Shown here: positions 51,225 through 60,234 of the stretch, in pieces | Numbering within the stretch: the stretch's first letter is position 1 | Layout of the letters: each line of letters starts with the position of its first letter | NCBI GenBank assembly: GCA_021772635.1 | Contig: JAJFLP010000079.1 | Coordinates: 1 to 64,000, forward strand | From: Verrucomicrobiota bacterium | GTDB taxonomy: Bacteria; Verrucomicrobiota; Lentisphaeria; JABSQK01; JAJFLO01 | DNA: 64,000 nucleotides | Reading direction: 5' to 3' | The notes under the pieces: model-generated | Seen by the model: only the letters and a program-made list of their open reading frames with translations | The model's database searches: none | What the model was told of the DNA's origin: nothing | Program-made: the position numbers and the translations under genes

Positions 51225-51866
51225 TTAAGGTTGTTCGGGCGGCCATACTGTTCCCTCACGCCGTCCGTGGCGCGTGCTGATATCGTAACGGGCGTCCAAA
51301 TCCCTGTACTTACGAAGTATCATCTGAGCATCGAATTCAGCCAAAGCGCGCAATACCACACATGATTCGTCTGCGGATGCAATCAATACTTCCGCGATCT
51401 CGGCGCCTGCAGAGAGCGCGTGCGCTTTGTGTTGATTCTCATGCGCCTTGAGAGTCCTGATGAAATGTTCCCACTGTTTATATAGCGGCGAGGTACGATG
51501 ATCCACGCCTGGCTCCCACCGCGGCAGGGTCATCTCGGAGGCAACCGTTACATGCACGTTCGTCCCCCTGCACATACCATCCTGTTTCGCATAATCGAAA
51601 TCCCAATCCACACGCCAAGAGGTATATCCGTATGCCATTTTTCCGTTTACCGTGGTTAGTTTTCTTTTTTTCATCGACTGATACAAATCGCTTGCGGTAG
51701 CCCCGTTTACATCGTAATAAATTACTTCGTGCTTCTCCGCTAACCCGGAGCGGACCGAGTATTCCAATGAAGAATCGAGAGATCTGCACCCGAGCCAAAA
51801 GATACAAATCAGGCAAAAGAAAATCGCAGAAACGTGACTGGAAAGATTAGACGAAGGAACCATCAT
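51225..51866 (-). CDS. DUF922-like lipoprotein, possible metalloprotease
   Basis: 213 residues from ATG 51866; the ORF track's TTG 51902 lies inside an R1 fragment. A lipoprotein signal 'FFCLICIFWLGC' places it in the envelope. 'YYDVNGATASDLYQSM' and 'AYGYTSWRVDWDFDY' are the DUF922 start, and 'TLKAHENQHKAHA' gives an HExxH-like motif as seen in this family, which has been described as a putative Zn-dependent protease. The upstream neighbour in transcription is unrelated and its target is unknown. Confidence 0.75.
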   Translation of the reverse strand: MMVPSSNLSSHVSAIFFCLICIFWLGCRSLDSSLEYSVRSGLAEKHEVIYYDVNGATASDLYQSMKKRKLTTVNGKMAYGYTSWRVDWDFDYAKQDGMCRGTNVHVTVASEMTLPRWEPGVDHRTSPLYKQWEHFIRTLKAHENQHKAHALSAGAEIAEVLIASADESCVVLRALAEFDAQMILRKYRDLDARYDISTRHGRREGTVWPPEQP

Positions 51867-51893
51867 TTTAGGGCGTGAAATCGAGTCGTGTGT

Positions 51894-52015
51894 AGACTGC
51901 AAGCAGTCGAATTTTTGGACAACTCATAATGTATACCAACAATCATCAGGTTTTCGAAATATCGTTCGATTTCTCTCGGGTAGTTAGTTGAAAGATGTCC
52001 AAGAATTGGATTGCC
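51894..52015. repeat. R1 fragments, one truncated copy
   Basis: A short R1 piece (GACTGCAAGCAGTCGAATTT) at 51894-51920 is followed by a copy in the other orientation starting TATACCAACAATCATCAGG at 51932; its end is lost after GAATTGGATTGCC near 52015. It may be a recombination scar between two R1 copies. Confidence 0.7.
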
Positions 52016-52182
52016 CTGGTCGCCTATTAATCGCCTTTGGCGATATGGCGCCGCCGGAGGCTTGCCCGTCCTTTGGCGCGGCGGGTAAACTTTCAGTTTA
52101 TCCATACTTCGGCCGGAATCGCTACCACCCTGATTATAACTTTTCGTCGTAACGCTTTCAAGAAGTCCATGTTTAAAATAAA

Positions 52183-52212
52183 GAAGGGAAAGACGAAACC
52201 GTCTTTCCCTTC
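52183..52212 (-). terminator. Intrinsic terminator of the giant gene at 52272
   Basis: A perfect 13-bp stem GAAGGGAAAGACG / CGTCTTTCCCTTC with a four-base loop. On the minus strand it is followed by TTTATTTT, so it would stop transcription of the minus-strand gene 60 bp upstream. Confidence 0.85.
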
Positions 52213-52271
52213 TCAGTAAGTCGCCATCCGGTTCGTTCACTGAACCTACCGGTTAGCTTCCCGGGCACATC

Positions 52272-54926
52272 TTAGTTTCCACTACCCGAACCACTACCGG
52301 ACCCATTCCCGGACCCATTCCCGGAACCATTCCCGGAGCCGTTGCCGGACCCATTCCCGGACCCATTCCCGGAACCATTGCCGGAGCCGTTGCCGGAGCC
52401 GCTGCCGGAACCGCTGCCGGAATCAGTAGCACATCCCGAACCACAGTTGCTGGCGGAGTCATTAGAGCCGTACTCAGTTACCGTTGAGCCCACAGCGGTG
52501 ATACACACATACCAATGCCCCATTGACGAGCCTCCGGAGTGCCCATTAAACAGTTTGAGCGTGATCGTCCCGCCACAGATTTCGACGGGTTTGTTGCCCA
52601 GATCATATTTCTCTCCGTTCAACACAATCGCATTCCCATTGCTCTTCGGACGAACGAATACCCGGGTAGCGGCGCCGTCATACGACGTTACCGTACCGTT
52701 CTTCAAGTCATCCCGGCCAAATGAGCCAGATCCGGTCTCAACACAGAACTGATTATTATTGCTATTACCAGGATTGATATTGATTTCAGCCAGGTTCTCT
52801 CCGTCAACCGTCCCGCAGGTTCCTGCGGCATACGCAAAGGCGCTCACCGCGATCGTCCCGGTAGCGCTTTCTGACAACCCGGTGCTGGAGTCGGTGATCG
52901 TGTAAGAGAAGACTGTATCGCCTTCAAACCCGGTTTCGCCAGCTTCCGAATCGAACGCCGGAGGCGTATACGTAACGGTCGTACCGTTAGTACTCACCGC
53001 GCCGGAGCCGGAGCTTAGAGATGCTGCTGTGACCGACAGATTACTGCCGGTGTCATTGGCCATGACATCTATGGTAACCGCTGATTCATTGTCAGTCGAT
53101 CCGGTATCATTGTTCGCAACCGGTGCGACAGCCGGTGCCGCACCGACAGTGACGCTTACCGTTGCATTCCCGGACGTATCCGTGCCATCCGTTGCCTTGT
53201 ACGTGAACGTGTCCGAACCGCTGAAACCACTATTCGGTGTATACGTCACATTCGACCCGCTGCCCGCAACTGATCCGTTACTCCCCTGGGTTACCGCAGA
53301 AATACTTAGAGAGTCACCGTCCGCGTCAGTGTCATTAGCCAGTACAGCAATCGAGACTACCGTTGCATAGTCCGTTGACGCACTGTCGGCAACAGCAACA
53401 GGGGCATTATTTGTCACAGCCGCTGCGGTCACCGTAATCGTGACTTGACCCTCATCATCGTTAAGTGATGGATCAGTCGCTTTGTACTTGAACTTATCCT
53501 CTCCCGTAAAGTCGGCGTTTGACGTGTAAGAAAATGCCCCGGTCGCTAATAACGTCAGCGTCCCATCATCGACGTCATTACTTAATACTGCCGTTAGCGC
53601 GTCGTTTTCAGGATCGGAATCATTTGTCAAGACGCCGTCCGCCGAAACCGTCAGGGTAGCCCCGGATTCTACGGTATACGTATCGTCGTTCGCCGTGGGT
53701 TTTTCGTTTTCGTCATTCTGGAACGTAACTACAACACGCATGTGATCGTTCGCCGTGACGATAAATGAGCTGACCGCACCGATAGCTGTCAGTCCGTAGG
53801 TCTCGCCGTCCTCGATATCGTCCGCGTCATCGTCGTAATCGCTCTGCGCACCGACGTACACGCCGGCAATTACCTTGCCGTCTTCCGGTGTGACCGTGAA
53901 TTGTTTGCTGCCGGCCTCCTGAACGAGACTAACGCCTTCCGAACTGATACTTCCATGATTTTCCGCTGACGCCCAAATAGTGACGAAACAGGTGTAATCC
54001 TTTATGAACCCCCTGTAAGCATCGCCGATATCCCGGTCTTCCGTGTGAGATATGGTCTTGGTAATCCCGTCGGTGTTGGTAAACTCGCCTGTTCCCCATT
54101 TACCTTCCATTTTATCGAGCTTATTAATATTGAGATTAGTGCCATCGGTGAAGTACACTTTATGCGTGTCAATGTTGACGTTCGCATCGCCGTCGGTGCT
54201 CACATCGGTGATTTCATAGTACGGGCAGCACTCCTCCAACGAAAAGTTCTCCGTAGTAGTGTCGTCCTCCTCACCGGAAAATGTGATCGTCGTGCCTTCG
54301 CAGTCGCTCGATCCGGTCACGATATCCGTAGCCGGTTGGCGATAGACCTCCAAACTCACCACCAGCGTCTCTCGTGCGTCCGCCGGTTTCTCGAACGGCC
54401 AGGCGATCTCTCCGTAGATTGTCGCATTTACGCTGCCGTCAGCATTCTCCGTTACGGTTTTCCATGTCCGAATGACCGACTGGAAATCAACCGCACTGTC
54501 CGTCAGTTGCTGGGCGAGGAACAATCCAGAGTTAGTCGCGCTACTGATACTCATCGACGAATCCGCGGCGATAATCACATTGCCTGAAGAGTACAACGCG
54601 TTTCCAGTAGCGAACTGGACACCGTTCTCTGCCGAAGCGGAAGCCTTCGTACCGTTTTTGAAGTAATTGACGAACTCCCAGTTACTATTGATTTGACTCG
54701 CGCTGTACCGCATCCAATTCTCAAGTAGATCGCCAGCGAAAGCCCGTGACCGCGACTCCTTCTGTGAGTCTAAACCGAGCGGGAGGATGCTAATCGCCAC
54801 AACCATCCCAACGATTATGATGACCAGACCGAACATTACCTCGATCATATTCAGGTGATGTTTAATCGTACCGTGTCCGGCGCGATTCCTCTTGGTTCTT
54901 GTTACATTTCCGATTCCTGTTAACAT
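52272..54926 (-). CDS. Pilin-like N-terminus, Ig-repeat surface protein with Gly-Ser tail
   Basis: 884 residues from ATG 54926, with AAGGAG in good position; the ORF track's start at 55064 lies in the gene before. 'LNMIEVMFGLVIIIVGMVVA' is a type IV prepilin-like helix with Glu at +5, but the residue at -1 is His, not Gly. Then come a PilV-like region, an InlB-repeat-like domain, two cadherin/Ig-like modules ('NDDTYTVESGATL', 'NAPVAVADSASTD') and a shared 'NDTGSTDNESAV' module. The conserved end domain has 'NSNNNQFCVETGSG'. The last 48 residues are GSGN/GSGS repeats. Probably an exported surface or pilus-associated protein. Confidence 0.82.
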   Translation of the reverse strand: MLTGIGNVTRTKRNRAGHGTIKHHLNMIEVMFGLVIIIVGMVVAISILPLGLDSQKESRSRAFAGDLLENWMRYSASQINSNWEFVNYFKNGTKASASAENGVQFATGNALYSSGNVIIAADSSMSISSATNSGLFLAQQLTDSAVDFQSVIRTWKTVTENADGSVNATIYGEIAWPFEKPADARETLVVSLEVYRQPATDIVTGSSDCEGTTITFSGEEDDTTTENFSLEECCPYYEITDVSTDGDANVNIDTHKVYFTDGTNLNINKLDKMEGKWGTGEFTNTDGITKTISHTEDRDIGDAYRGFIKDYTCFVTIWASAENHGSISSEGVSLVQEAGSKQFTVTPEDGKVIAGVYVGAQSDYDDDADDIEDGETYGLTAIGAVSSFIVTANDHMRVVVTFQNDENEKPTANDDTYTVESGATLTVSADGVLTNDSDPENDALTAVLSNDVDDGTLTLLATGAFSYTSNADFTGEDKFKYKATDPSLNDDEGQVTITVTAAAVTNNAPVAVADSASTDYATVVSIAVLANDTDADGDSLSISAVTQGSNGSVAGSGSNVTYTPNSGFSGSDTFTYKATDGTDTSGNATVSVTVGAAPAVAPVANNDTGSTDNESAVTIDVMANDTGSNLSVTAASLSSGSGAVSTNGTTVTYTPPAFDSEAGETGFEGDTVFSYTITDSSTGLSESATGTIAVSAFAYAAGTCGTVDGENLAEININPGNSNNNQFCVETGSGSFGRDDLKNGTVTSYDGAATRVFVRPKSNGNAIVLNGEKYDLGNKPVEICGGTITLKLFNGHSGGSSMGHWYVCITAVGSTVTEYGSNDSASNCGSGCATDSGSGSGSGSGNGSGNGSGNGSGNGSGNGSGNGSGNGSGNGSGSGSGSGN
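52280..52435 (-). repeat. Gly-Ser/Gly-Asn coding microsatellite
   Basis: The C-terminal tail is coded by 12-bp and 18-bp units such as CCGGACCCATTC and CCGGAACCATTG repeated about a dozen times. Such tracts change length easily by slippage, so the tail length should vary between strains. Confidence 0.85.
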
Positions 54927-54975
54927 GATATTTTCTCCTTTTGGTTTTTGGATTTCCTGTATTCCTGTTTCAATT

Positions 54976-55161
54976 TCACGGTGTAATACAGATCGCCTGA
55001 GTGGCTGGCCGATCGCCAGGCTTCTGGCAGCTGTCGACCGTTTGGCGCGTTGATCCGAAAACAACCGTTTTCTTACCGCCCGCTACATTATTGCGGGGCA
55101 GAAGATCATCGAGTTTGATCAGCGCGGGTTTTTCAGTTGTGTTCGTTCCGATCTCTTTCAT
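54976..55161 (-). CDS. Small 'KLDDLLPR...GG' protein upstream of pilin-like gene
   Basis: 61 residues. AAGGAGG lies upstream of the ATG, a good site though rather far. The core 'IKLDDLLPRNNVAGGKKTVVFGSTR' (given in part by 'KLDDLLPR' and 'VFGSTR') is conserved in a second copy at 60235-60384 which the ORF track missed. Each copy directly precedes a giant pilin-like gene. No hydrophobic helix is seen, so the protein stays inside or is a processed peptide; the conserved GG is reminiscent of a double-glycine leader. No known function. Confidence 0.7.
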   Translation of the reverse strand: MKEIGTNTTEKPALIKLDDLLPRNNVAGGKKTVVFGSTRQTVDSCQKPGDRPATQAICITP

Positions 55162-55427
55162 TTGCTTTGCGTTTCACCTCCTTCTATTCGCTTTCTTAGC
55201 GTAACATAATTCTTGTTAGAAATTCATACACTGTTTTCGTATGCTCACTGGAAGACATAGCAAAAGCCATGCCATCAGCACCCTATGTATCATAAATAAC
55301 TCATTTCGAATGCCTTATAAAATTATTATCCTGGTTTTCATCTATCAAGAATATAACGCCCCCTAAGATTAGTCTATTAACGATACATGACATGTATCGT
55401 TTTGATCCCACTAACCCGTGTGAGCCT

Positions 55428-55982
55428 CCTTGAAACTTAAAGGATTGACGATTGGTATATTTCGGAATTTCAGCAAAGGACTACGGTAAAAAATTCCCAA
55501 TATCCAACAAGGAATATCCAATAACCAAGGGAAAAGAATAGAATCTGCCAGATCGACGGTTTTATGATTATCTTGTTCAAATATTACGCCTGTGAAACTT
55601 CGTGGAAATCTTCGACATTGAGAGCCCGTTTCGCATCGCAGCTGTCCCGTCGTAGTTACCCGAACGAAGACGGACGTGTCCGACGTAGCCTTGGCGAAGA
55701 CGGATAAAATGTGGGGTAAAAAGGAAACCCACTGGTGGGCTCCTGTGAAACTTGAGTAATTTGACTGAGAGTTTCACCATGAAGGACATGAAGAGCATGA
55801 AGTAAAGACTTTTTATATTTTCCCATTCATGCTCTTCATGTCCTTCATGGTTGTAAAGCATTATTCGGTTGGCAGATTGCTTCTGTGAAACTTGGTCATT
55901 TTGACACACTAAAGTGTGAACTCCAACGGGCGCTACTCGCATACCAAAAGACAAGTGTTGTTAAGGTCCCCCGTTGGAGTTC
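55428..55982 (+). repeat. R5 modular repeat block, copy 1
   Basis: Units beginning TGTGAAACTT or TTGAAACTT recur at about 55429, 55592, 55744 and 55885. One unit includes CAATATCCAACAAGGAATAT and GATCGACGGTTTTATGATTA, shared with 62040-62190. Another carries a perfect 25-bp hairpin (55777-55801 with 55826-55850) built of CATGAAGGACATGAAGAGC. The last carries GAACTCCAACGGG and its complement 40 bp later. Confidence 0.85.
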
Positions 55983-56002
55983 GAAACAAGGATAGACTGC
56001 AA

Positions 56003-56203
56003 GCAGTCTGATCTATGCATCAATTTCGTCACGAGCGCTTTTAGCTGGCCTGAGATTAATGAGTTACGAAGGTTGTACGACTGAAGAAATATTGGCTGGA
56101 TCTCTTAGCTAGTCCCGTGACCGCGGGATCGTACGTTCTTTGTAACTCATTTAGATTAGGTCTGATACATGCTCGAAAAAATTTCATGCATAGATCAGGC
56201 TAG
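56003..56203. repeat. R3 palindromic element with 18-bp insertion
   Basis: CTGATCTATGCATCAATTTCG to TGCATAGATCAGGCTAG, 201 bp against 183 for the others; extra bases lie around GTCCCGTGACCGCGGGA near the middle. The left CTAG is missing and an R1 piece abuts there. Confidence 0.8.
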
Positions 56204-56232
56204 CAAACAGATTGTTTACGCGGTTTAAAAAG

Positions 56233-56266
56233 AAAAAAGAGGAAGGACGAATCCTTCCTCTTTTTT
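56233..56266 (-). terminator. Intrinsic terminator of the giant gene at 56343
   Basis: AAAAAAGAGGAAGGA, loop CGAA, and TCCTTCCTCTTTTTT form a 15-bp stem with a U-tract on either strand. It lies 77 bp beyond the minus-strand gene end. Confidence 0.88.
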
Positions 56267-56342
56267 ATAGTTTGTACTTTACGTGTGTTTAAGACAGCTA
56301 CTGCTAAGAACGCTGGCAGAAGCCGGTTAGTGGCGAATAAAA

Positions 56343-59300
56343 TTACGCCCCGGAACCCGAGCCGCTGCCGGAACCTTCACCGGAACCCTCGCCTTCAGCT
56401 TCTGCACTGCCGGAACCTTCACCGGAACCCTCGTCTTCAGCTTCTGCACTGCCGGAACCTTCACCGCTACCCGAGTCGTCGCCAGTATCGCAACCGGAAC
56501 CGCAGTTACTTGCTGAATCATTGGAGCCATACTCGGTTACCGTGGAACCTGTGGCGGTGATACAGACATACCAGTGTCCCATTGCGGACCCGCCGGAATG
56601 CGCGTTGAATAACTTCAGCGTTATCGTACCACCACATATCTCGACCGGTTTATTCGGCAGATCATATTTTTCGCCATCCAGGATCATTGCATTCCCGTTG
56701 CTCTTCGGACGAACAAAAATACGCGTCGCACTACCATCATATGACGTTACCGATCCATCCTTTAACTCATCCCGACCAAATGAATCAGACCCGGTTTCGA
56801 CACAGAACTGATTATTATTGCTGTTTCCCGGGTTAATATTAATCTCAGCCAAGTCCTCACCACCAACCGTCGCACAGGTTCCTGGAGTGGACGTAAATGC
56901 ACTAACCGTAATAGTTCCGGTCGCGCTATCCGTCTGGCTCGTGCTGGAATCAGTAATCGTATATGAGAACACCGCGTCGCCTTCGAACCCGCTCTCACCG
57001 GCTCCTGAATCGAATGACGGCGGCGTATAGGTAACGGTCGTACCATTAGTACTTACTGTACCGTCCCCAGAGGTAAGCGATACGGCGGTAACACTCAAAT
57101 TACTACCAGTATCGTTGTCCATAACACTTACGGAGACCGCGGATTCGTTGTCCGTCGACCCAGTGTCGTTGATGGCATCTGGGGCAATACTTGATGACAC
57201 CGCAGCAAAAACAGCGTGGATGGTATGATTCGCATTAACGTTACTAAAGGTATAGGACGATTGTGCGCCAACTGATACTCCGTCAACAACCAAATCCGTG
57301 ATTTCATAGCATGCGTCATCGCCCGCAGCGCCACCGCCAAGGCCAAACCCACTAACACTGCCGCTCTGAGAATCGTCATCGGTCAGAGCAGATCCTCCGC
57401 CTGCACCGGACCCGCTGCCGGACCCTTCCCCGCTGCCGGAGGATGCTCCGCTACCAGAGTCCGCTCCACTGCCGGACCCTTCCCCGCTGCCGGAGGATGC
57501 TCCGCTGCCAGAGTCGTCCCCGCTACCGGAGGATGCCCCGCTGCCGGAGGATGCTCCGCTGCCAGAGTCGTCCCCGCTACCGGAGGATGCCCCGCTGCCG
57601 GAGGATGCTCCGCTGCCGGAGTCGTCGCCTGCACAGGCGTCAGGGGTAAGATTAAAGGTTAAAGATCCGTCTGCATCAACGGTAACAATGCCGCTCGGAC
57701 TGATCGTTCCACCAGAAGTCGTTGTACTTGTGATGGTATAGGTAACGGCCGGCGCCGCATTTACGGTAACCGTGACTGTTACGCTGCCGGAAGAATCTGT
57801 ACCGTCGGTTGCAACGTATGTAAATGAATCGGTGCCGCTAAAGCCGGCGTTAGGCGTATAATTCGCATTTGAGCCGCTGACCACGACGCTACCGTTGGCG
57901 CCTTGCGTAACTGATGCGATACTCAAAGAATCTCCGTCGGCGTCGGTATCGTTGCCGAGAACCGAACAAGATACGGATGTTTCATAATCTGCTGACGCGC
58001 TATCATCCGCGGCCACAGGTGCGTTATTCGCGGCAGCCGGGGCAGAAACCGTAACCGTAACCGTCACGCTCTCGGAGTTATCGGTACCGTCTGTGGCGAC
58101 GTATGTGAATGTTTCCGTACCAACCGCCGTAGGCGTGAATTCTACACTCGAACCGTTGATAGTGACCGTACCACCGTTACTGCCCTGCGTGACTGACGCG
58201 ATGCTTAAGGTGTCGCCATCAGAGTCTACATCGTTACCGAGCACAGCAACGGATACCAGGGTTCCAGGTGTTGTGTCCGCACTGTCGGCTACCGCAACAG
58301 GCGCGTTATTCGGAGGCGGCGCCGCGTTGACCGTAACGGTTACAGTCGCACTTCCGGAGATGTCCGTCCCATCCGTTGCTGCGTATGTAAAACTATCGTT
58401 TCCGGTAAAACCAGCGTCCGGTGTGTAACTCACATTCGAAGCCGAGGCTGTAACCTCTCCGTTGCTAGCCTGAGTAACTGATGAAATACTTAAAGAATCG
58501 CCATCAGCGTCAGTATCGTTCGTAAGCACCGAAATCGTTACTGTCGTTTCGGCAATCGTTGATGCGCTGTCATCAACCGCATCTGGTGCACTGTTCGCTA
58601 CGGTGACAGTAATTCTGACCTCGGCCTTATCATCGTTCCCGGCTGGATCAGTCGCATTGTACTTGAACTTGTCTTCTCCCGCGAAATCGGCATTCGACAC
58701 ATAAGAAAATGCCCCGGTCGCTAATAACGTCAGCGTCCCGTCATCGACATCATCGTCCAATATTGCCGTTAGGGTAGCATTTTCAGGATCGGAATCATTT
58801 GTCAAGACCCCGGCCGCTGAAACCGTCAGGGTAGCCCCGGATTCTACCGTATAGGTATCGTCGTTCGCAATGGGATCTTCGTCTTCTGCATTCTGGAACG
58901 TGGCTATTACACGCATGTGATCGGTCGCCGTGACGATAAATGAGCTGACCGCACCGATGGCTGTCAGTCCGTAGGTCTCGCCGTCCTCGATATCGTCCGC
59001 GTCTTCGTCGTATTGTTCCTGAGCGCCGACGTACACGCCGGCAATTTCCTTGCCGGAATCCGGTGTGACCGTAAACTGCTTGCTGCCGGCCTCCTGAACG
59101 AGACTAACACCTTCCGAACTGATACTTCCATGATTTTCCGCTGACGCCCAAATAGTGACGAAACAGGTGTAGTCCTTTATGAACCCCCTGTAAGCATCGC
59201 CGATGTCGCGATCCTGCGTATGTGATATCGTTTTTGTTATCCCTGCGTCATCGGTAAACTCGCTGACTCCCCATTTTCCAACCATATCATCAAGCTTATT

Positions 59301-60104
59301 GAGAGTCACATTCGTGCCATCGGTGAAGTATACCTTATGATTGTCGATGTTCACATTGGCATCGCCGTCGGCGGTAACATCGGTGATTTCATAGTACGGG
59401 CAGCATTCTTCCAACTCAAAATTCTCGGTTGTCGTATCATCTTCCTCACCGGAAAATGTTGTCGTGGTGCCTTCGCAATCGCTCGATCCGGTCACGATAT
59501 CGGAAACCGGCTGACGGTAGACTTCGAGGCTCACGACCAGCGATTCACGGGTAGCAGCAGGTTTCTCAAACGGCCAGCTTACTTCGCCGTATATGCTCGC
59601 TTCAATACTGCCGTCGGCGTTTGTGGTCACGATTTTCCAGGTCCGAATGCTCGCCTGAAAGTCAACAGTGTTGCCCGAATACTGCTGTGCAAGGAATAAT
59701 CCGGAGTTGCCGGTACTGCTATTTATATCCATGCTGGAGTCGGCAGCGATAATGACATTGCCTGAAGAGTAGATCGGGTTGCCGGTATCATACTGGACAC
59801 CCGTTTCGGCGGAATCCGGTGCCTTGGAATTATCCCTAAAGTAATTGGTGTAATCCCAGTTTTTATTAATCTCGAACGCAGACTGTCGCATATAGTTTTC
59901 GAGTAAGTCCCCGGCGAATGCACGTGATCTCGCGGCATCCTGCGAATCCAACCCGAGCGGAAGTAAACTGAGTGCGGCGACCATCCCAACAATGATGATA
60001 ACCAATCCGAACATTACTTCGATCATGTTCAATCTAAATTTTACAAGTCCGGACCCGAGCGTTGAAATACGTCCTGTGAGATTTTTGCTTGGCTGTGATA
60101 ACAT
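56343..60104 (-). CDS. Giant pilin-like Ig-repeat surface protein, paralogue of 52272 gene
   Basis: 1253 residues from ATG 60104 with GGGAG just upstream (ORF-track start 60119 is weaker). The N-terminal 'LNMIEVMFGLVIIIVGMVAA' matches the other copy, with Arg at -1 rather than Gly. Domain order: PilV-like region, InlB-like repeat, about five Ig/cadherin modules ('NDTDADGDSLSIASVTQG' type), an InlB-like domain split by a Gly-Ser tract, the shared 'NDTGSTDNESAV' module and the conserved end domain, then a GSGEGSGSAEAE tail. The paralogue lacks three modules. Probably an exported surface or pilus-associated protein. Confidence 0.82.
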   Translation of the reverse strand: MLSQPSKNLTGRISTLGSGLVKFRLNMIEVMFGLVIIIVGMVAALSLLPLGLDSQDAARSRAFAGDLLENYMRQSAFEINKNWDYTNYFRDNSKAPDSAETGVQYDTGNPIYSSGNVIIAADSSMDINSSTGNSGLFLAQQYSGNTVDFQASIRTWKIVTTNADGSIEASIYGEVSWPFEKPAATRESLVVSLEVYRQPVSDIVTGSSDCEGTTTTFSGEEDDTTTENFELEECCPYYEITDVTADGDANVNIDNHKVYFTDGTNVTLNKLDDMVGKWGVSEFTDDAGITKTISHTQDRDIGDAYRGFIKDYTCFVTIWASAENHGSISSEGVSLVQEAGSKQFTVTPDSGKEIAGVYVGAQEQYDEDADDIEDGETYGLTAIGAVSSFIVTATDHMRVIATFQNAEDEDPIANDDTYTVESGATLTVSAAGVLTNDSDPENATLTAILDDDVDDGTLTLLATGAFSYVSNADFAGEDKFKYNATDPAGNDDKAEVRITVTVANSAPDAVDDSASTIAETTVTISVLTNDTDADGDSLSISSVTQASNGEVTASASNVSYTPDAGFTGNDSFTYAATDGTDISGSATVTVTVNAAPPPNNAPVAVADSADTTPGTLVSVAVLGNDVDSDGDTLSIASVTQGSNGGTVTINGSSVEFTPTAVGTETFTYVATDGTDNSESVTVTVTVSAPAAANNAPVAADDSASADYETSVSCSVLGNDTDADGDSLSIASVTQGANGSVVVSGSNANYTPNAGFSGTDSFTYVATDGTDSSGSVTVTVTVNAAPAVTYTITSTTTSGGTISPSGIVTVDADGSLTFNLTPDACAGDDSGSGASSGSGASSGSGDDSGSGASSGSGASSGSGDDSGSGASSGSGEGSGSGADSGSGASSGSGEGSGSGSGAGGGSALTDDDSQSGSVSGFGLGGGAAGDDACYEITDLVVDGVSVGAQSSYTFSNVNANHTIHAVFAAVSSSIAPDAINDTGSTDNESAVSVSVMDNDTGSNLSVTAVSLTSGDGTVSTNGTTVTYTPPSFDSGAGESGFEGDAVFSYTITDSSTSQTDSATGTITVSAFTSTPGTCATVGGEDLAEININPGNSNNNQFCVETGSDSFGRDELKDGSVTSYDGSATRIFVRPKSNGNAMILDGEKYDLPNKPVEICGGTITLKLFNAHSGGSAMGHWYVCITATGSTVTEYGSNDSASNCGSGCDTGDDSGSGEGSGSAEAEDEGSGEGSGSAEAEGEGSGEGSGSGSGSGA
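56350..56475 (-). repeat. 42-bp coding repeat of the tail
   Basis: CCGGAACCTTCACCGGAACC...CTTCAGCTTCTGCACTG recurs as a 42-bp unit, coding for GSGEGSGSAEAE stretches, twice plus part. Confidence 0.8.
57400..57630 (-). repeat. Gly-Ser-Ala coding repeat inside a domain
   Basis: 54-bp units coding for 'GSGASSGSGASSGSGDDS' recur with 12-bp sub-units (CCGCTGCCGGAG, CCGCTACCGGAG). The tract sits inside an InlB-like domain, between 'LTPDAC' and 'DACYEITDL'. Confidence 0.82.
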
Positions 60105-60234
60105 ACTTTTTTCTCCCATTCTATTTTTTGTTGTTTTTCGCTATACACACTCACCGCCTGTTGCCCCCGACGGAGGCTTGCCCACCAGTCTTGCCACAAT
60201 GGGTAAGCTTCGCTGTCTAGTTTCTAGATTGGAA

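Larger units (their letters stand above)
55205..56342. other. Repeat-filled gap (R5 and R3)
   Basis: About 1.1 kb without a supported gene. It holds an R5 block (55428-55982), an R1 fragment near 55994-56007, an R3 element (56003-56203) and a terminator (56233-56266). The 125-residue ORF 55577..55954 is repeat sequence. Confidence 0.6.

Noticed and set aside
55577-55954. 125-residue ORF with 'YNHEGHEEHEWEN'
   Set aside because: It reads through the R5 hairpin (CATGAAGGACATGAAGAGC) and has no family; it is repeat sequence.
57383-57649. ORFs on both strands in the Gly-Ser region (57383..57634, 57443..57649)
   Set aside because: They are other frames of the 54-bp coding repeat in the giant protein.
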